From contig JAGBBX010000041.1 of NCBI GenBank assembly GCA_017938245.1, forward strand, positions 1-32,619: DNA of 32,619 bases, in the 5' to 3' direction. The notes below the pieces were generated by a model. The model did no database searches. It was not told the origin of the DNA and worked only from the letters and a program-made list of their open reading frames with translations. Shown here piece by piece: positions 23,718-32,619 of this stretch (the first letter of the stretch is position 1; the number at the start of each line of letters is the position of its first letter). This DNA is from Bacteroidaceae bacterium (GTDB lineage: Bacteria > Bacteroidota > Bacteroidia > Bacteroidales > Bacteroidaceae). The translations under genes were made by a program, and so were the position numbers.

Positions 23718-26700
23718 TTACTTAACCAATACCTTCTTAGTCTCAACTACACCGTTAGCGTAAACAACCTTAACGATGTTAACACCCTTAGTAGGAACTG
23801 AAGAAGCACCACCTACAGTGTAGTAAGATACTGATACAACCTCATCACCCTCGGCTGCTACGAGATCCTCGATAGACATCTCATAGTCAACCTTAACAAG
23901 ACGCCACTGTGAAGCATCGGGATCGGCGGTCCAGTAAACTACTGTACCGTTTGAGCCGGCACCGCTGCTGTGACCACCCTGGTGCAAGCACCACTGAGAA
24001 ATGTTGTTGGGGTTAGCAAGGTTGAATGCAGAACCCTTACCGGGCTTAACGAGGTATGAACTGGGCCACTCCTCAGCAAGCTGGATAGCCTCACTCTGAG
24101 TAGAAGACTCGCTGATGTAGTAAGCTACACCGGGAACTGTTGTACCGATAGCACGAATCTGATAGAGGTTTGCTGCCTCCTCCTCGGTGAGAGTACCTGC
24201 GTCGATATATGTACCACGGTCCTCAGCCTCTGTGAAGTGGAAGTAGAATGCGGGGTTGTTCTCCTCGGTCTGCTTCCAACCAAGTGTTGCAGCATCCTCG
24301 GTTACATACATTGACTTTGTATGACCCTGCTTATTGTAGAACTCAGCGTAAGCCGACTGTATACGGTATACACCGGGAACCATAGGATTCTTCTCGAGAG
24401 TCTCGGCAAGACCGATCTTCTCGGCAAGAGCAGCAGCTGCAGCGGGAGCCTCTGCGAATGCAGAATCGGCAACAACAGCCTGTGCCTTATCGTATGCCTC
24501 CTGAAGGTCGCCAAGGCTTGCTACGCAACCGGGATCGGGACCAACCTCGATACCGAGGCCTTCAACGATACCAATCATATTCTCCAACCAATAGTAGTCG
24601 GGGTTATCCATAGTTACCTTATAAATCTGCCACTCACCCTCACCGTTAGCCTTGTTGAAGCAGAGTGAATCGCCCTTAGAGTCGAGTATACCCTCTGTAT
24701 CCTTAGGCTGAGGATCGGTTACGGCACGTGCAGCGAGACCGCTGTACCAGTCCATATAAACCATATAAGGAGTCTCAACCACTCTCTCGGTGTCGTTAAC
24801 ACCGTCAGCATCTGTATCAAGGCTATCCTTTGTTACGCGACCTGCCTGCTCCTCATAGAGTACGAATGCACCCTCTGTAGCAGCAGAAGCAACAGCCTTA
24901 ATCTTAGCAGCCTTGCTCTTAGAAGCTGTAGCCGATACGAACTTAGCGTTCTCGTCCTCAGCCATTGTAGGCCAATACTTAGCTGTAGAGAGGCTTACGA
25001 ATGTGTAAGTACCATCGTCGTTCTTAACAATGCGGTATACGCAGTTTGCACGAACAGCGTCTGCACTGCTGTGGAAACGTGAAGTACCTGCATAGAACTT
25101 AGCCTCACCCTCGGGCTCGCTCTTAACGATCTCGCCGGTCTCCTCGTCCAAGACGTTAACCGACTTGGTGTTAAGAAGACCCTTAACGATATAAAGACCG
25201 GTCTCGAGCTGAGCGAGGTCTGTTACCTGCTGACCAACGCGAACATTGTAAGGATTCTCGGCAAAGAGAAGAGGATCGTAACCTACGCCAACCTCTGTGA
25301 TAGCAAGCTTCTTGGGGAAGAGTGATACAGCACCGTTAGATGTAGTCTTATCGCGGCTGTAAAGCTCTACAGAGAATGAGCTCATAGGAGCGGGGAATGT
25401 AACATCGATGCAGATGTACTCCTGAGGCTCGCTACCGCTCCAAGGTGAGTGATAGTAAGACTGAGCAGCAGAACCCTCGGTTCCAACCTTATCGCCCTGA
25501 CCCCACTTACCGTCGCAGAGACGAGCAACTGTAGACTCGAAGCCCTCCTGTGTCTCGGTGTGGTTAGCCCAGAGAAGATCCTCTGTAAGCTCAATTTCCT
25601 CACCGTTCTCGTCATAGAGACGGAGCTCACCAAGAGCAATCATAGGCCAATCGCCACCATCACCTGCTGTACCGAGGTGACGCTCGAGGAATGTCAAACG
25701 AATACCGTTAACTGCCTGATGGAGAACGATAGCTGAAGAGTTCCAAACAGCGTTGTTGGGATAGTTGGGGTGTGTTGCTGCAGAAATGCCATCAACAATG
25801 CTGGGGAATGTTGAGAAGCGGAGAGCTGCACCCTGGAACTGCTCGATAAGACCCTCGATCTGAGAGTAGTAGTTATCGATCTGAGAGGGGCTGAGGTCCT
25901 CCCAGTTAGACTCTACTGTTGTACAGATGTAATCTGCATCGTCAAGAATCTTCTGAGTTGAGATAGGCCATTTACCCTCTGAAGTAGCATCGTAAGGAGG
26001 ATTAACAAACTCGGTAGAGCCTCTCAAATCCTCAATCTGAGACATATACATATAAACGCGCTCGCTCATATAGAAGCTGATAGCTGCTGAAAGCTCGTCC
26101 TTAGCTGCGAAGATACCTGCAATATCGTTCTCGGCGATAGCAGCCTCGGCAGCCTCGATAGCTGACTCAAGAGCCTCCTTAGAGTCGGTTACGTTACCCT
26201 CGTGGTCGCCATACTGCTCGAGACGAGCCTTAGCGTCAGCGATTGTGGGGTTGATAACGTTCTCGCAGATTGACTGAACTGAGATAGGCTCAACAGTACC
26301 CTCGGCTACGATTGCCTTGTTCAATTTGAAACCAAAGTCAACGGGGAGGTGGAATGTACCGCTCTCAAGATCGCCTGCCTCGAGAAGCTCTTTGTTCTCG
26401 GCCGAGAAAATCTTAAGGTTACCACGCATATCATAACCTACGTAAACTGTCAGAGGCTCGTCAAGCTCGTTCCAAGCCTCGTTTACCCAAACGCGTGTAA
26501 TCTCGGTAGAGAGCTCGAACTCACCATCTGCACGGAGTGTAAATGTGAACTCACCAAGGGTAGCTGCATTTGAGTGTGAGAATGCCCATCCGTTACCTGC
26601 ATCAGCAGTCCAAGCGTTTGTCCTGTTGTCGGGGTTGGTCAAATATGCATCTCTTACGGGAGCATAGATAACGTACTTACCCTCCTTAGCAGGAATAAGC

Positions 26701-27485
26701 TGCATAATATTCTTGGGAGTAGCCTCGGCTGCATCGCCTGTAGTAGAAACGCTGGGTGTCAATGTTACGTAGATGTTACCGGGACCTGTTGTCTCTGTAC
26801 CCTCTGCGTCTGTGTGAGAAGCGGGACCCTCTACATAGAATGTGAAGAGACCGGGAGCCTCAGCAAGAGCATCAAGGCTGTTTACATCGTCACCAAGCTG
26901 GAACTGATACTCACCGTAAGCCTCGGTAAACTCAACACCTGCGGGTGAAAGACCTACCAATGAGGGACGGTTAACGTGCTGGTTGGGACGTGTGTACCAA
27001 ATAAGCTGGAAAGCGTCAACGGGCTTCTCAAAAGCCATCTCGATGTAGTGGAAACCACCGGGCTCCTTACCACCCCAAGATGAGTGGAAGAAGTTGCCAA
27101 GGTTACCGTCGTTAAGAGCGGGAAGACCTGCACCGTCAGTGCCTGCACCACCTGAGTTGTGGTCGGCGTTTGAAGAAGCAGTGTAAGAGATAGTGTCACC
27201 GTTTGCATCGAGGACAATCAACTCACCCATTGCGAAGAACGGACCTCCACCGTACTGTCCACCAATTGCGCCATTGGTATTCTGTGTCTCGAGCACAGTG
27301 TAACGCACACCGCTTGTACCGGGGTGATTAAACACCTTGGTAGCCACGCGATACTGTGTCACGCCATCAGACTGAACCTGAGTACCGGGAAGACCCTGTG
27401 CCAAGGTGTGGCTCCAGTCCTGCGCTGAAACACTTACGGCTGAGATAAGTGCCAAAGCACCTGCTAAAAATAGATTTTTTCTCAT
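23718..27485 (-). CDS. Exported protein with two F5/8 type C modules, about 1255 aa
   Basis: I choose the ATG at 27485 (MRKNLFLAGALALISAVSVS, signal peptide) over the one at 27491, to match the sister genes. F5/8 type C-like modules lie at about 100-205 (LNDGNLGNFFHSSWGGKEPG) and 565-735 (LCDGKWGQGDKVG, YYHSPWSGSEPQEYICIDVT). Long helical stretches (about 410-560) separate them. Lectin-like beta modules follow, including a repeated GVYRIQSAYAEFYNK-type segment. The tail is divergent, SYYTVGGASSVPTKGVNIVK then a VETKKVLVK end, without the YDLxGRRV phrase. It lacks the 84-bp unit: the stop is TAA, followed directly by a short spacer and the terminator. It is therefore a useful unmodified comparison for the genes that carry units. 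No enzyme motif is seen. Confidence 0.9.
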   Translation of the reverse strand: MRKNLFLAGALALISAVSVSAQDWSHTLAQGLPGTQVQSDGVTQYRVATKVFNHPGTSGVRYTVLETQNTNGAIGGQYGGGPFFAMGELIVLDANGDTISYTASSNADHNSGGAGTDGAGLPALNDGNLGNFFHSSWGGKEPGGFHYIEMAFEKPVDAFQLIWYTRPNQHVNRPSLVGLSPAGVEFTEAYGEYQFQLGDDVNSLDALAEAPGLFTFYVEGPASHTDAEGTETTGPGNIYVTLTPSVSTTGDAAEATPKNIMQLIPAKEGKYVIYAPVRDAYLTNPDNRTNAWTADAGNGWAFSHSNAATLGEFTFTLRADGEFELSTEITRVWVNEAWNELDEPLTVYVGYDMRGNLKIFSAENKELLEAGDLESGTFHLPVDFGFKLNKAIVAEGTVEPISVQSICENVINPTIADAKARLEQYGDHEGNVTDSKEALESAIEAAEAAIAENDIAGIFAAKDELSAAISFYMSERVYMYMSQIEDLRGSTEFVNPPYDATSEGKWPISTQKILDDADYICTTVESNWEDLSPSQIDNYYSQIEGLIEQFQGAALRFSTFPSIVDGISAATHPNYPNNAVWNSSAIVLHQAVNGIRLTFLERHLGTAGDGGDWPMIALGELRLYDENGEEIELTEDLLWANHTETQEGFESTVARLCDGKWGQGDKVGTEGSAAQSYYHSPWSGSEPQEYICIDVTFPAPMSSFSVELYSRDKTTSNGAVSLFPKKLAITEVGVGYDPLLFAENPYNVRVGQQVTDLAQLETGLYIVKGLLNTKSVNVLDEETGEIVKSEPEGEAKFYAGTSRFHSSADAVRANCVYRIVKNDDGTYTFVSLSTAKYWPTMAEDENAKFVSATASKSKAAKIKAVASAATEGAFVLYEEQAGRVTKDSLDTDADGVNDTERVVETPYMVYMDWYSGLAARAVTDPQPKDTEGILDSKGDSLCFNKANGEGEWQIYKVTMDNPDYYWLENMIGIVEGLGIEVGPDPGCVASLGDLQEAYDKAQAVVADSAFAEAPAAAAALAEKIGLAETLEKNPMVPGVYRIQSAYAEFYNKQGHTKSMYVTEDAATLGWKQTEENNPAFYFHFTEAEDRGTYIDAGTLTEEEAANLYQIRAIGTTVPGVAYYISESSTQSEAIQLAEEWPSSYLVKPGKGSAFNLANPNNISQWCLHQGGHSSGAGSNGTVVYWTADPDASQWRLVKVDYEMSIEDLVAAEGDEVVSVSYYTVGGASSVPTKGVNIVKVVYANGVVETKKVLVK

Positions 27486-27582
27486 AAACATAAGTTTTAG
27501 TTAATAAATAAAGGTAAAAAATAAAGTCTCGTTTAGTAAACAACTTGGAAAAGGGTTCAAAATTCCAAATTATTTCAAGGGG

Positions 27583-27590
27583 CAAAATTG
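27583..27590 (-). promoter_or_regulatory. Weak -7-like box CAATTTTG
   Basis: CAATTTTG on the minus strand, followed by CCC, lies about 100 nt before the start at 27485 and differs from TAnnTTTG at the first base. Its position resembles the boxes of the sister genes. The rest of 27492-27750 is AT-rich with nothing else recognised. Confidence 0.3.
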
Positions 27591-27750
27591 GCAATATTTT
27601 TTCAATCTACAAAGAAAAATGATAAAAATTAATACAAACAACAGCCACTTTAAAAGTTAAAAACAAAACGAGCTATAGCATTATGTTAAAATTTTCATAC
27701 CTATATAATAAAAAGAGGAGAAAAAGATTATTTAAATAAAAAAATATTTT

Positions 27751-27758
27751 TACCTTTG
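27751..27758 (+). promoter_or_regulatory. -7 promoter box TACCTTTG for the M60 gene
   Basis: TACCTTTG followed by CACGAC is an exact TAnnTTTG match, about 82 nt before the ATG at 27840, in an AT-rich context. The expected TTG near -33 is not obvious. Confidence 0.6.
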
Positions 27759-27839
27759 CACGACAATGCATATTGCAATAATAAGCTAAAAAAAACAGTA
27801 TAACGAACAACAATTAACTTACCTATAAAATTTAAAACT

Positions 27840-30800
27840 ATGAGAATGAGAAATCTACTCTTGACTTTGCTCGTTTCATTGGTTGCAGCGCCTTTGGCAG
27901 CTCAGCTACAGGACGGCAAAATCTATCGCTTCATCAACAAAGCGAACACAAACATCGCGATGGAGGCATCATCTCCGACCGACATCTACGGTTCGGCAAA
28001 GAGCAACAGGTACTCACACTTGTGGCTTGCCGAGAAGCATCCCAGCAACAGCGAGGCTTGGTCGTTGCGCAGTTTGGGTAACGGCTTGTACGTAACTCCT
28101 AAAGGCACAAGTACCATTTGGACATTCAGCGCTAAGCCTTCGGCAAGCACAGTTCTCTACTGTCTGAGCACAGGTGGCGACTACTACACATTCAACTCGG
28201 TAAACAATGCTACCAACAATACTTGTATGCACTATGCCACATCACAGGGAGGTGCAATCGTAGGTTGGAATACCGGTGCCGAAGCTACACATTGGACTAT
28301 CGAGGAGGTTACAATTGATGAGGAGGAACTTCAGAAGAACTGGGACGAGTTGAACGCATTCAATGCAGCTCTCACCGACGAGAACATTGCAAAGTACGAA
28401 GCAGCTCTTGCCAACCTCTTCAGCGACAAGGCTTGCACAACACTCAAGAAGAACTTTGCAAACGTAGCAGCCATCGAGGCCGATACCGATTATAAGGCTC
28501 TGCCCGCTGAGCTTCAGGCAATGGTAAAGAAGGTTTACAGCGGCGACTGGGCCGAGGCCAACCTCGACAGCAGCAAGCCGGGATGGGACAGCGAGCACGC
28601 AAAGCGTTTCCGTATACAGAGCATCGAGCCTTACAGTATCGCAGGTGAGGTAACCGACCGTTTCGGTATCAACGCACACATAAATATGGATAACCCCACC
28701 GGTATCACAGGTAACTACCGCCAGCACGTATATATCATCGTTGAGGGCGAGATTAAGGATGGCGCCGAGCTTTATCTTGGCTCACTCGTTGGTCACGGTC
28801 TTTTGAACACATACGAGAAAGGAACACGCCTTCACGAAGGTCTCAACGTCGTTCCTTTCCACGCTAACGGCAACACGCTTTACATCAACTATGTGGTACA
28901 CACATTCCAGAATGGCAAATACACTCATAAACTGAGCGATTATAAAGACCTTAAAGTACAGATTGCCGGTGGTAATGTTAACGGTTACTACAACGGTGTA
29001 GGCGACTACCTATGGGGCGAGCCCGATGACGACGATGATTGGCAGTATTACGAGGATCGTACAAACACCGAGAGCGCAACAATTCTTGGCAAGCGTCAGA
29101 TTCTGCACTTCACAATGTGGCCCACAGAGGTTTCGGACGACAACGGCAAATACACCGAGAACAACTGTATGTCACTCTATCTTCCCGACAACATCAGTGT
29201 TCCCGCAAACACACCCGCAAAGCAAAAGGTAAACAAGATGCTTGAGGCTTGGGATCGTATACATATGTCGGAGCTTGCAACAATGGGTCTTCTGAGCAAA
29301 GCCGAAATAGACTCTTTAAACGCCCTCTACCCCCGCTACAACCAGAAATGGGAGAAAGCCGGTAACATCTACGACTACACCGAGGCAATGTATGCCAACC
29401 AGGATGGCATAGACTACAGCGAGTATTTCAATCACCACGGTATTGCGCTCGGTAACTTCAGCGGTTATATGTCGGGAGGTTGGAGAAACTGTAACTACAA
29501 CCAGAATACAATGGGAAGCATCATTGGCGAGATTGCAACAAACGCAGGCTCGGCTTGGGGCCCCGCACACGAGATTGGTCACCAGCACCAGAGCGTATTT
29601 ACAGTAAACGGTCTTACCGAGGTAACAAACAATATGCACTCTAACATTGCCGTATGGTTTATGGGTATGGGTACTTCACGCGTAAATGGCACAGCCGGTT
29701 CCCTTGCTGCAGTTTATAATGAGAATTACAGAAACAACCGCCACTTCCTGTTCCATGAAGCAAGTGACGGCGGTCAAAACCTTTGGTCACAAACACAGAT
29801 GTACTACAAACTGTGGATGTACTACCACCTTGCAGGACACAAGACCGATTTCTACCCCACCCTCTTCGAACTTAACAGACGCGACAGAATGAGCAGCAAC
29901 AACCTCGGCTGGATCGACGGCAAGGGTCACGCAAGCGGTACGGAAAGTATGCTCAAATACTACAAGCAGGCTTGTCAGGCTGCCGGTGAAGACCTCACAG
30001 AATTCTTCCGCGCATACGGATTCTTTGTTCTTCTTGACCAGGCTGAGCGCGGCGACTACTCTACCAGTTTCTATACACAGACACAGGCCGAGGTTGACAA
30101 AGCCATCGCTTGGGTAAAGGCAAAGGGTTACAAAGAGAACCTTGCTCCTCTGTTCATCAACGACTGTGTTGCTACAGCATCATACGGTCACGATGGTAAG
30201 ACAAAGCGCAGCTATTGGGATAATGAAACCGCAAACGGCAAGAACGCTACCATAGGTATGTACACAACCTGTATCGACACTTCGGTAAAGGCTCAGGGTT
30301 ACCTTTACAACTACAGCGGCACAACACTCTCAATCCTTCACGACAACGCATCGGGTGCTATAGGTTTCATCGTTTACAGTGGCGACGAGCTTATTGCTTT
30401 TACCAATAATTACAGCGTCAATATGCCTTCGATAAAGGGCGAGATTCAGGTTTATGCAGTTCAGGCCGACGGTTCAAAGGTACAGATTCCTTCGGCTGCC
30501 GAGGGTGGTAGCGAGGAGCAGCAGCGTACAGCGCTTAACTCGGCCATCAACGCTGCGGCAAAGGCCCTCAGCTACGTTACAACAACAGGTAAGGATGTTG
30601 GTTACTACCACGAGCAGGCTGTAACCGGACTTCGTTCACTCCTTGAGGGTGCAAAGAACGCTTACAACAACAAAGACCAGAGCGTAAAGACATACGGTCA
30701 GTGGGCAGTGGCACTTACGACCGAAATCAACCGTCTTGCATCCGACAAGTACAGTATGGTCAACATTAAAGAGCTGAACCACTTTACACTTACAAACAAG

Positions 30801-31991
30801 CTGGGTGCATTGGCCTACTACAACACAGGTCTTAAGGCTACAAGCGCATCACAGGTGCCCGCATCCAGTGACGACCGCCGTTGGGAGTTCGTATCAACAG
30901 GCAACCCCGATGAGTTCTACATCAAGAACGTAGGTCAGAAGAAGTTTATCACCAGCATCAGCAACAACGAGGCTGCAATACTTACCAGCACAAACACACT
31001 AAGCGCAGCCAAGTTCACAGTAATGTACAATGGTAACGGAACACTTAGTTTTGCCCTCACAGGCGACGAGAGTGCAGCACTTAACGTAAGTAGCGACAAG
31101 AGCATCATTGGTTGGGCTGCATCACACACCAACTCGCAGTGGAAAGTTACAGTTGTAGCCGACAATGCCTCAGAGGTAGAGAAAGTGAACCTCAAAACAA
31201 TTATCGCCGAGGCAAAGCGTACACTTGCCGAGATTGGTACAGTAGAGGGCGACAAGGTAACATTCAACAGCGATGTAAATGTTATATCTAACGATGTAAC
31301 CGCTCTTACCATAGCTCTCAACAACCTTTATCAAGAGGCCGAGGAGAACTTTGAGACAGCGCCCAACCTCCTCTACTACATCGACCACCTTACCGCAGCT
31401 ATCGAGGCACTCGACGGAACATACCTCCTCAGCCCCGTAGCAAGCGCCAATAACACCATCGTATGGTACAACATCAAGGATGTTGCCAACGGCACTTATT
31501 GCGGCGTTGACACTGAGAATACAACTGCCACCAAGAAGATGACAGTATCGAACACCGACGAATTTGACCGTGAGAACCGCGACTTCTGGTGGGGACTCGA
31601 AGCTACAGGCAACGAGAATGAGTACAAGATTTTCAATGCGAACCGCAATGTATATCTCTACTCGACAAACCGTAACTATGTCAAGGTAGACGGCGAGAGC
31701 GAGGCAGGTGCATACATAATCACCGTTGATAAGGAGAATGTAGGTATCGTAATTGCTCAGGGAACCAAGTTCTGGAGCAACAGTGTAGCAGGTAGCGTAT
31801 CATTGAAGAACCAGAGTTCACTTTGGAAACTCGAGAAGGCAGCAGTAGAAGAGGGTAACTTCAGCGGTATCGAAGAGATTATCGAGAGCGAGGGTGCAAA
31901 GGCAATCTACGACCTCACAGGCCGTCGTATCGACGAGATTACCGCTCCCGGCATCTACATCGTTAACGGTAAAAAAGTGCTGGTTAAGTGA
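27840..31991 (+). CDS. Exported M60-like zinc metallopeptidase with lectin-like modules
   Basis: 1383 residues beginning MRMRNLLLTLLVSLVAAPLA (signal peptide); the second ATG at 27846 is also possible. A ricin-like module spans about 24-155 (GKIYRFINKANTNIAMEASS). The peptidase domain covers about 240-720, with WGPAHEIGHQHQ: His577, Glu578 and His581, then Glu594 (GLTEVTNN), fitting the M60 pattern HExxH-x(8-28)-E. Helical segments (about 900-980 and 1115-1170) alternate with two further lectin-like modules (about 985-1105 and 1215-1320). The tail is YDLTGRRIDEITAPGIYIVN then GKKVLVK. M60-like enzymes of gut Bacteroidetes cleave mucin-type O-glycoproteins, so the same substrate class is likely here but not proven. 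It is divergent from the neighbouring leftward gene, and its stop begins two 84-bp units. Confidence 0.93.
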   Translation: MRMRNLLLTLLVSLVAAPLAAQLQDGKIYRFINKANTNIAMEASSPTDIYGSAKSNRYSHLWLAEKHPSNSEAWSLRSLGNGLYVTPKGTSTIWTFSAKPSASTVLYCLSTGGDYYTFNSVNNATNNTCMHYATSQGGAIVGWNTGAEATHWTIEEVTIDEEELQKNWDELNAFNAALTDENIAKYEAALANLFSDKACTTLKKNFANVAAIEADTDYKALPAELQAMVKKVYSGDWAEANLDSSKPGWDSEHAKRFRIQSIEPYSIAGEVTDRFGINAHINMDNPTGITGNYRQHVYIIVEGEIKDGAELYLGSLVGHGLLNTYEKGTRLHEGLNVVPFHANGNTLYINYVVHTFQNGKYTHKLSDYKDLKVQIAGGNVNGYYNGVGDYLWGEPDDDDDWQYYEDRTNTESATILGKRQILHFTMWPTEVSDDNGKYTENNCMSLYLPDNISVPANTPAKQKVNKMLEAWDRIHMSELATMGLLSKAEIDSLNALYPRYNQKWEKAGNIYDYTEAMYANQDGIDYSEYFNHHGIALGNFSGYMSGGWRNCNYNQNTMGSIIGEIATNAGSAWGPAHEIGHQHQSVFTVNGLTEVTNNMHSNIAVWFMGMGTSRVNGTAGSLAAVYNENYRNNRHFLFHEASDGGQNLWSQTQMYYKLWMYYHLAGHKTDFYPTLFELNRRDRMSSNNLGWIDGKGHASGTESMLKYYKQACQAAGEDLTEFFRAYGFFVLLDQAERGDYSTSFYTQTQAEVDKAIAWVKAKGYKENLAPLFINDCVATASYGHDGKTKRSYWDNETANGKNATIGMYTTCIDTSVKAQGYLYNYSGTTLSILHDNASGAIGFIVYSGDELIAFTNNYSVNMPSIKGEIQVYAVQADGSKVQIPSAAEGGSEEQQRTALNSAINAAAKALSYVTTTGKDVGYYHEQAVTGLRSLLEGAKNAYNNKDQSVKTYGQWAVALTTEINRLASDKYSMVNIKELNHFTLTNKLGALAYYNTGLKATSASQVPASSDDRRWEFVSTGNPDEFYIKNVGQKKFITSISNNEAAILTSTNTLSAAKFTVMYNGNGTLSFALTGDESAALNVSSDKSIIGWAASHTNSQWKVTVVADNASEVEKVNLKTIIAEAKRTLAEIGTVEGDKVTFNSDVNVISNDVTALTIALNNLYQEAEENFETAPNLLYYIDHLTAAIEALDGTYLLSPVASANNTIVWYNIKDVANGTYCGVDTENTTATKKMTVSNTDEFDRENRDFWWGLEATGNENEYKIFNANRNVYLYSTNRNYVKVDGESEAGAYIITVDKENVGIVIAQGTKFWSNSVAGSVSLKNQSSLWKLEKAAVEEGNFSGIEEIIESEGAKAIYDLTGRRIDEITAPGIYIVNGKKVLVK

Positions 31992-32159
31992 GAGCAATGA
32001 TTGATAAGATTGCTTAATCAAGCATTGCCGAGCGCAAAGCAGTTCGCGCGAAGCGCAGTAGTGCTGGTTAAGTGAGAGCAATGATTGATAAGCTTGCTTA
32101 ATCAAGCATTGCCGAGCGAAAAGCAGTTCGCGCGAAGCGCAGTGGTATTGGTTAAGTAA
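31989..32159 (+). repeat. Two tandem 84-bp 3'-end units after the M60 gene
   Basis: VLVK-stop occurs at 31989-31991 (live TGA), 32073-32075 (TGA) and 32157-32159 (TAA), each exactly 84 bp apart and in frame. Unit content matches the units at 5018-5188 on the other strand. The distal end has GTA TTG GTT AAG TAA, the same codons as the natural end of the 23718 gene, whereas the live end has GTG CTG GTT AAG TGA. Confidence 0.85.
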
Positions 32160-32182
32160 GTAAGTTTAATCCCTTATATTTA

Positions 32183-32225
32183 CAGGCAGCGTGTTTTGCA
32201 CGCTGCCTGTTTGTTTTCTGTTTTT
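32183..32225 (+). terminator. Rho-independent terminator of the M60 gene
   Basis: Stem CAGGCAGCGTG / CACGCTGCCTG is followed by TTTGTTTTCTGTTTTT. It is the same hairpin family as the leftward genes but used on the plus strand, so it travels with the gene type rather than with chromosomal position. Confidence 0.9.
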
Positions 32226-32232
32226 GCGCGAG

Positions 32233-32270
32233 GCTCCTCTTAATTACAAATAAGAGGAACTTATTGTGCG
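32233..32270 (+). repeat. 38-bp repeat, inverted copy of 13351-13388
   Basis: Identical over 38 bp to the reverse complement of 13351-13388, with hairpin CCTCTTA-8 nt-TAAGAGG. In the other copy the sequence continues into the GGCGATTGG hairpin. Here it breaks off at about 32270 into unrelated sequence. Confidence 0.8.
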
Positions 32271-32619
32271 AGGGTGACCCAAAAGTAAGATAGGGTTGCC
32301 CTCTTTGATTTTATTAGTTCAGTTTCTATACTTCTGTAGATGACAAAAAAATATAGCTATTCCTTTGAAAAACATTGGAATAGCTATTGTTTGTTTGGAG
32401 AATATTTACTATCTTTATACTACCACATAAAAAGCTAATAATCACCCCAAACATAAACGATATGGCAAAGATAAATAATATATTTGGAATAATCTCATAA
32501 TCCGCTAAGAATAAAAAGTTTATGCGGAAAGTTCAAGAACGAGGTAATGAGTTGGCAACTGTTCTGATTTCTACATACTTGCATGATTTGCATTGATGTA
32601 CAACTCATCTTGGAACAAA
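32270..32619. mobile_element. Possible decayed insertion-sequence end
   Basis: Immediately after the 38-bp repeat breaks off, GAGGGTGACCC (32270-32280) faces GGGTTGCCCTC (32293-32303), an 11-bp arm with 9 matches that resembles an element terminus or a hairpin. Further on, an ATG at 32461 opens only 12 codons before TAA, and in-frame codons after it run open to about 32575. No transposase can be recognised, so the call rests on the junction and the inverted arms. Confidence 0.25.
32353..32387 (-). terminator. Hairpin with T-run on the minus strand
   Basis: An 11-bp perfect stem, ATAGCTATTCC / GGAATAGCTAT, with a 13-nt loop is followed by ATTTTTTTG on the minus strand. It could terminate a leftward transcript coming from beyond the right edge, although no such gene end is visible within the window. 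Confidence 0.4.

Noticed and set aside
32461-32499. Short ATG frame (12 codons) as a transposase start
   Set aside because: It stops after 12 codons and the following codons match no transposase I recognise. It is kept only as weak support for a decayed element.

Overview
The window looks like a chromosomal segment of a gut-type Bacteroidales bacterium. The evidence is complete Na+-translocating NADH:quinone oxidoreductase genes (nqrA-F), TAnnTTTG promoter boxes, AT-rich starts without Shine-Dalgarno motifs, Bacteroidetes-style C-terminal tails on secreted proteins, and an M60-like (mucin-type) metallopeptidase. Genus cannot be fixed from the sequence.

Layout: 1-16511 holds five leftward genes for exported multidomain proteins: one cut by the left edge (at least 1171 aa), then about 293, 1720, 710 and 945 aa. 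17189-23210 is the leftward nqrABCDEF operon, whose NqrC carries an N-terminal rubredoxin-like domain. 23718-27485 is a sixth leftward exported protein (about 1255 aa). 27840-31991 is the only rightward gene, an M60-like peptidase of 1383 aa. The last 600 bp hold repeats and perhaps a decayed insertion sequence.

The exported proteins form one modular family: a signal peptide (mostly MRKFTL...), F5/8 type C (discoidin/CBM32-like) modules, lectin-like, Ig-like and helical modules, and a tail of the form YDL-GRRV...G-YI-NGKKVLVK. Most look like non-enzymatic glycan- or surface-binding proteins. Together with the peptidase they suggest a host glycoprotein (mucin) binding and degradation locus, which is inference. 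Modules are shared at near identity between genes, as are the 5' leader and the terminator hairpin.

The most unusual feature is an 84-bp (once 81-bp) unit at the 3' end of four of these genes, directly after the stop codon. Each unit ends by re-encoding the terminal VLVK-stop in the original frame, and two genes carry two units in tandem. A sister gene without the unit ends in sequence matching what lies after the units elsewhere. The units therefore seem to have replaced the gene ends with synonymous copies and left the old ends as non-coding vestiges. A second repeat family, an 86-bp unit with a GGGCGATT/AATCGCCC hairpin, occupies four intergenic regions, with one covarying base pair and inverted or truncated forms. 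Function of both families is unknown.
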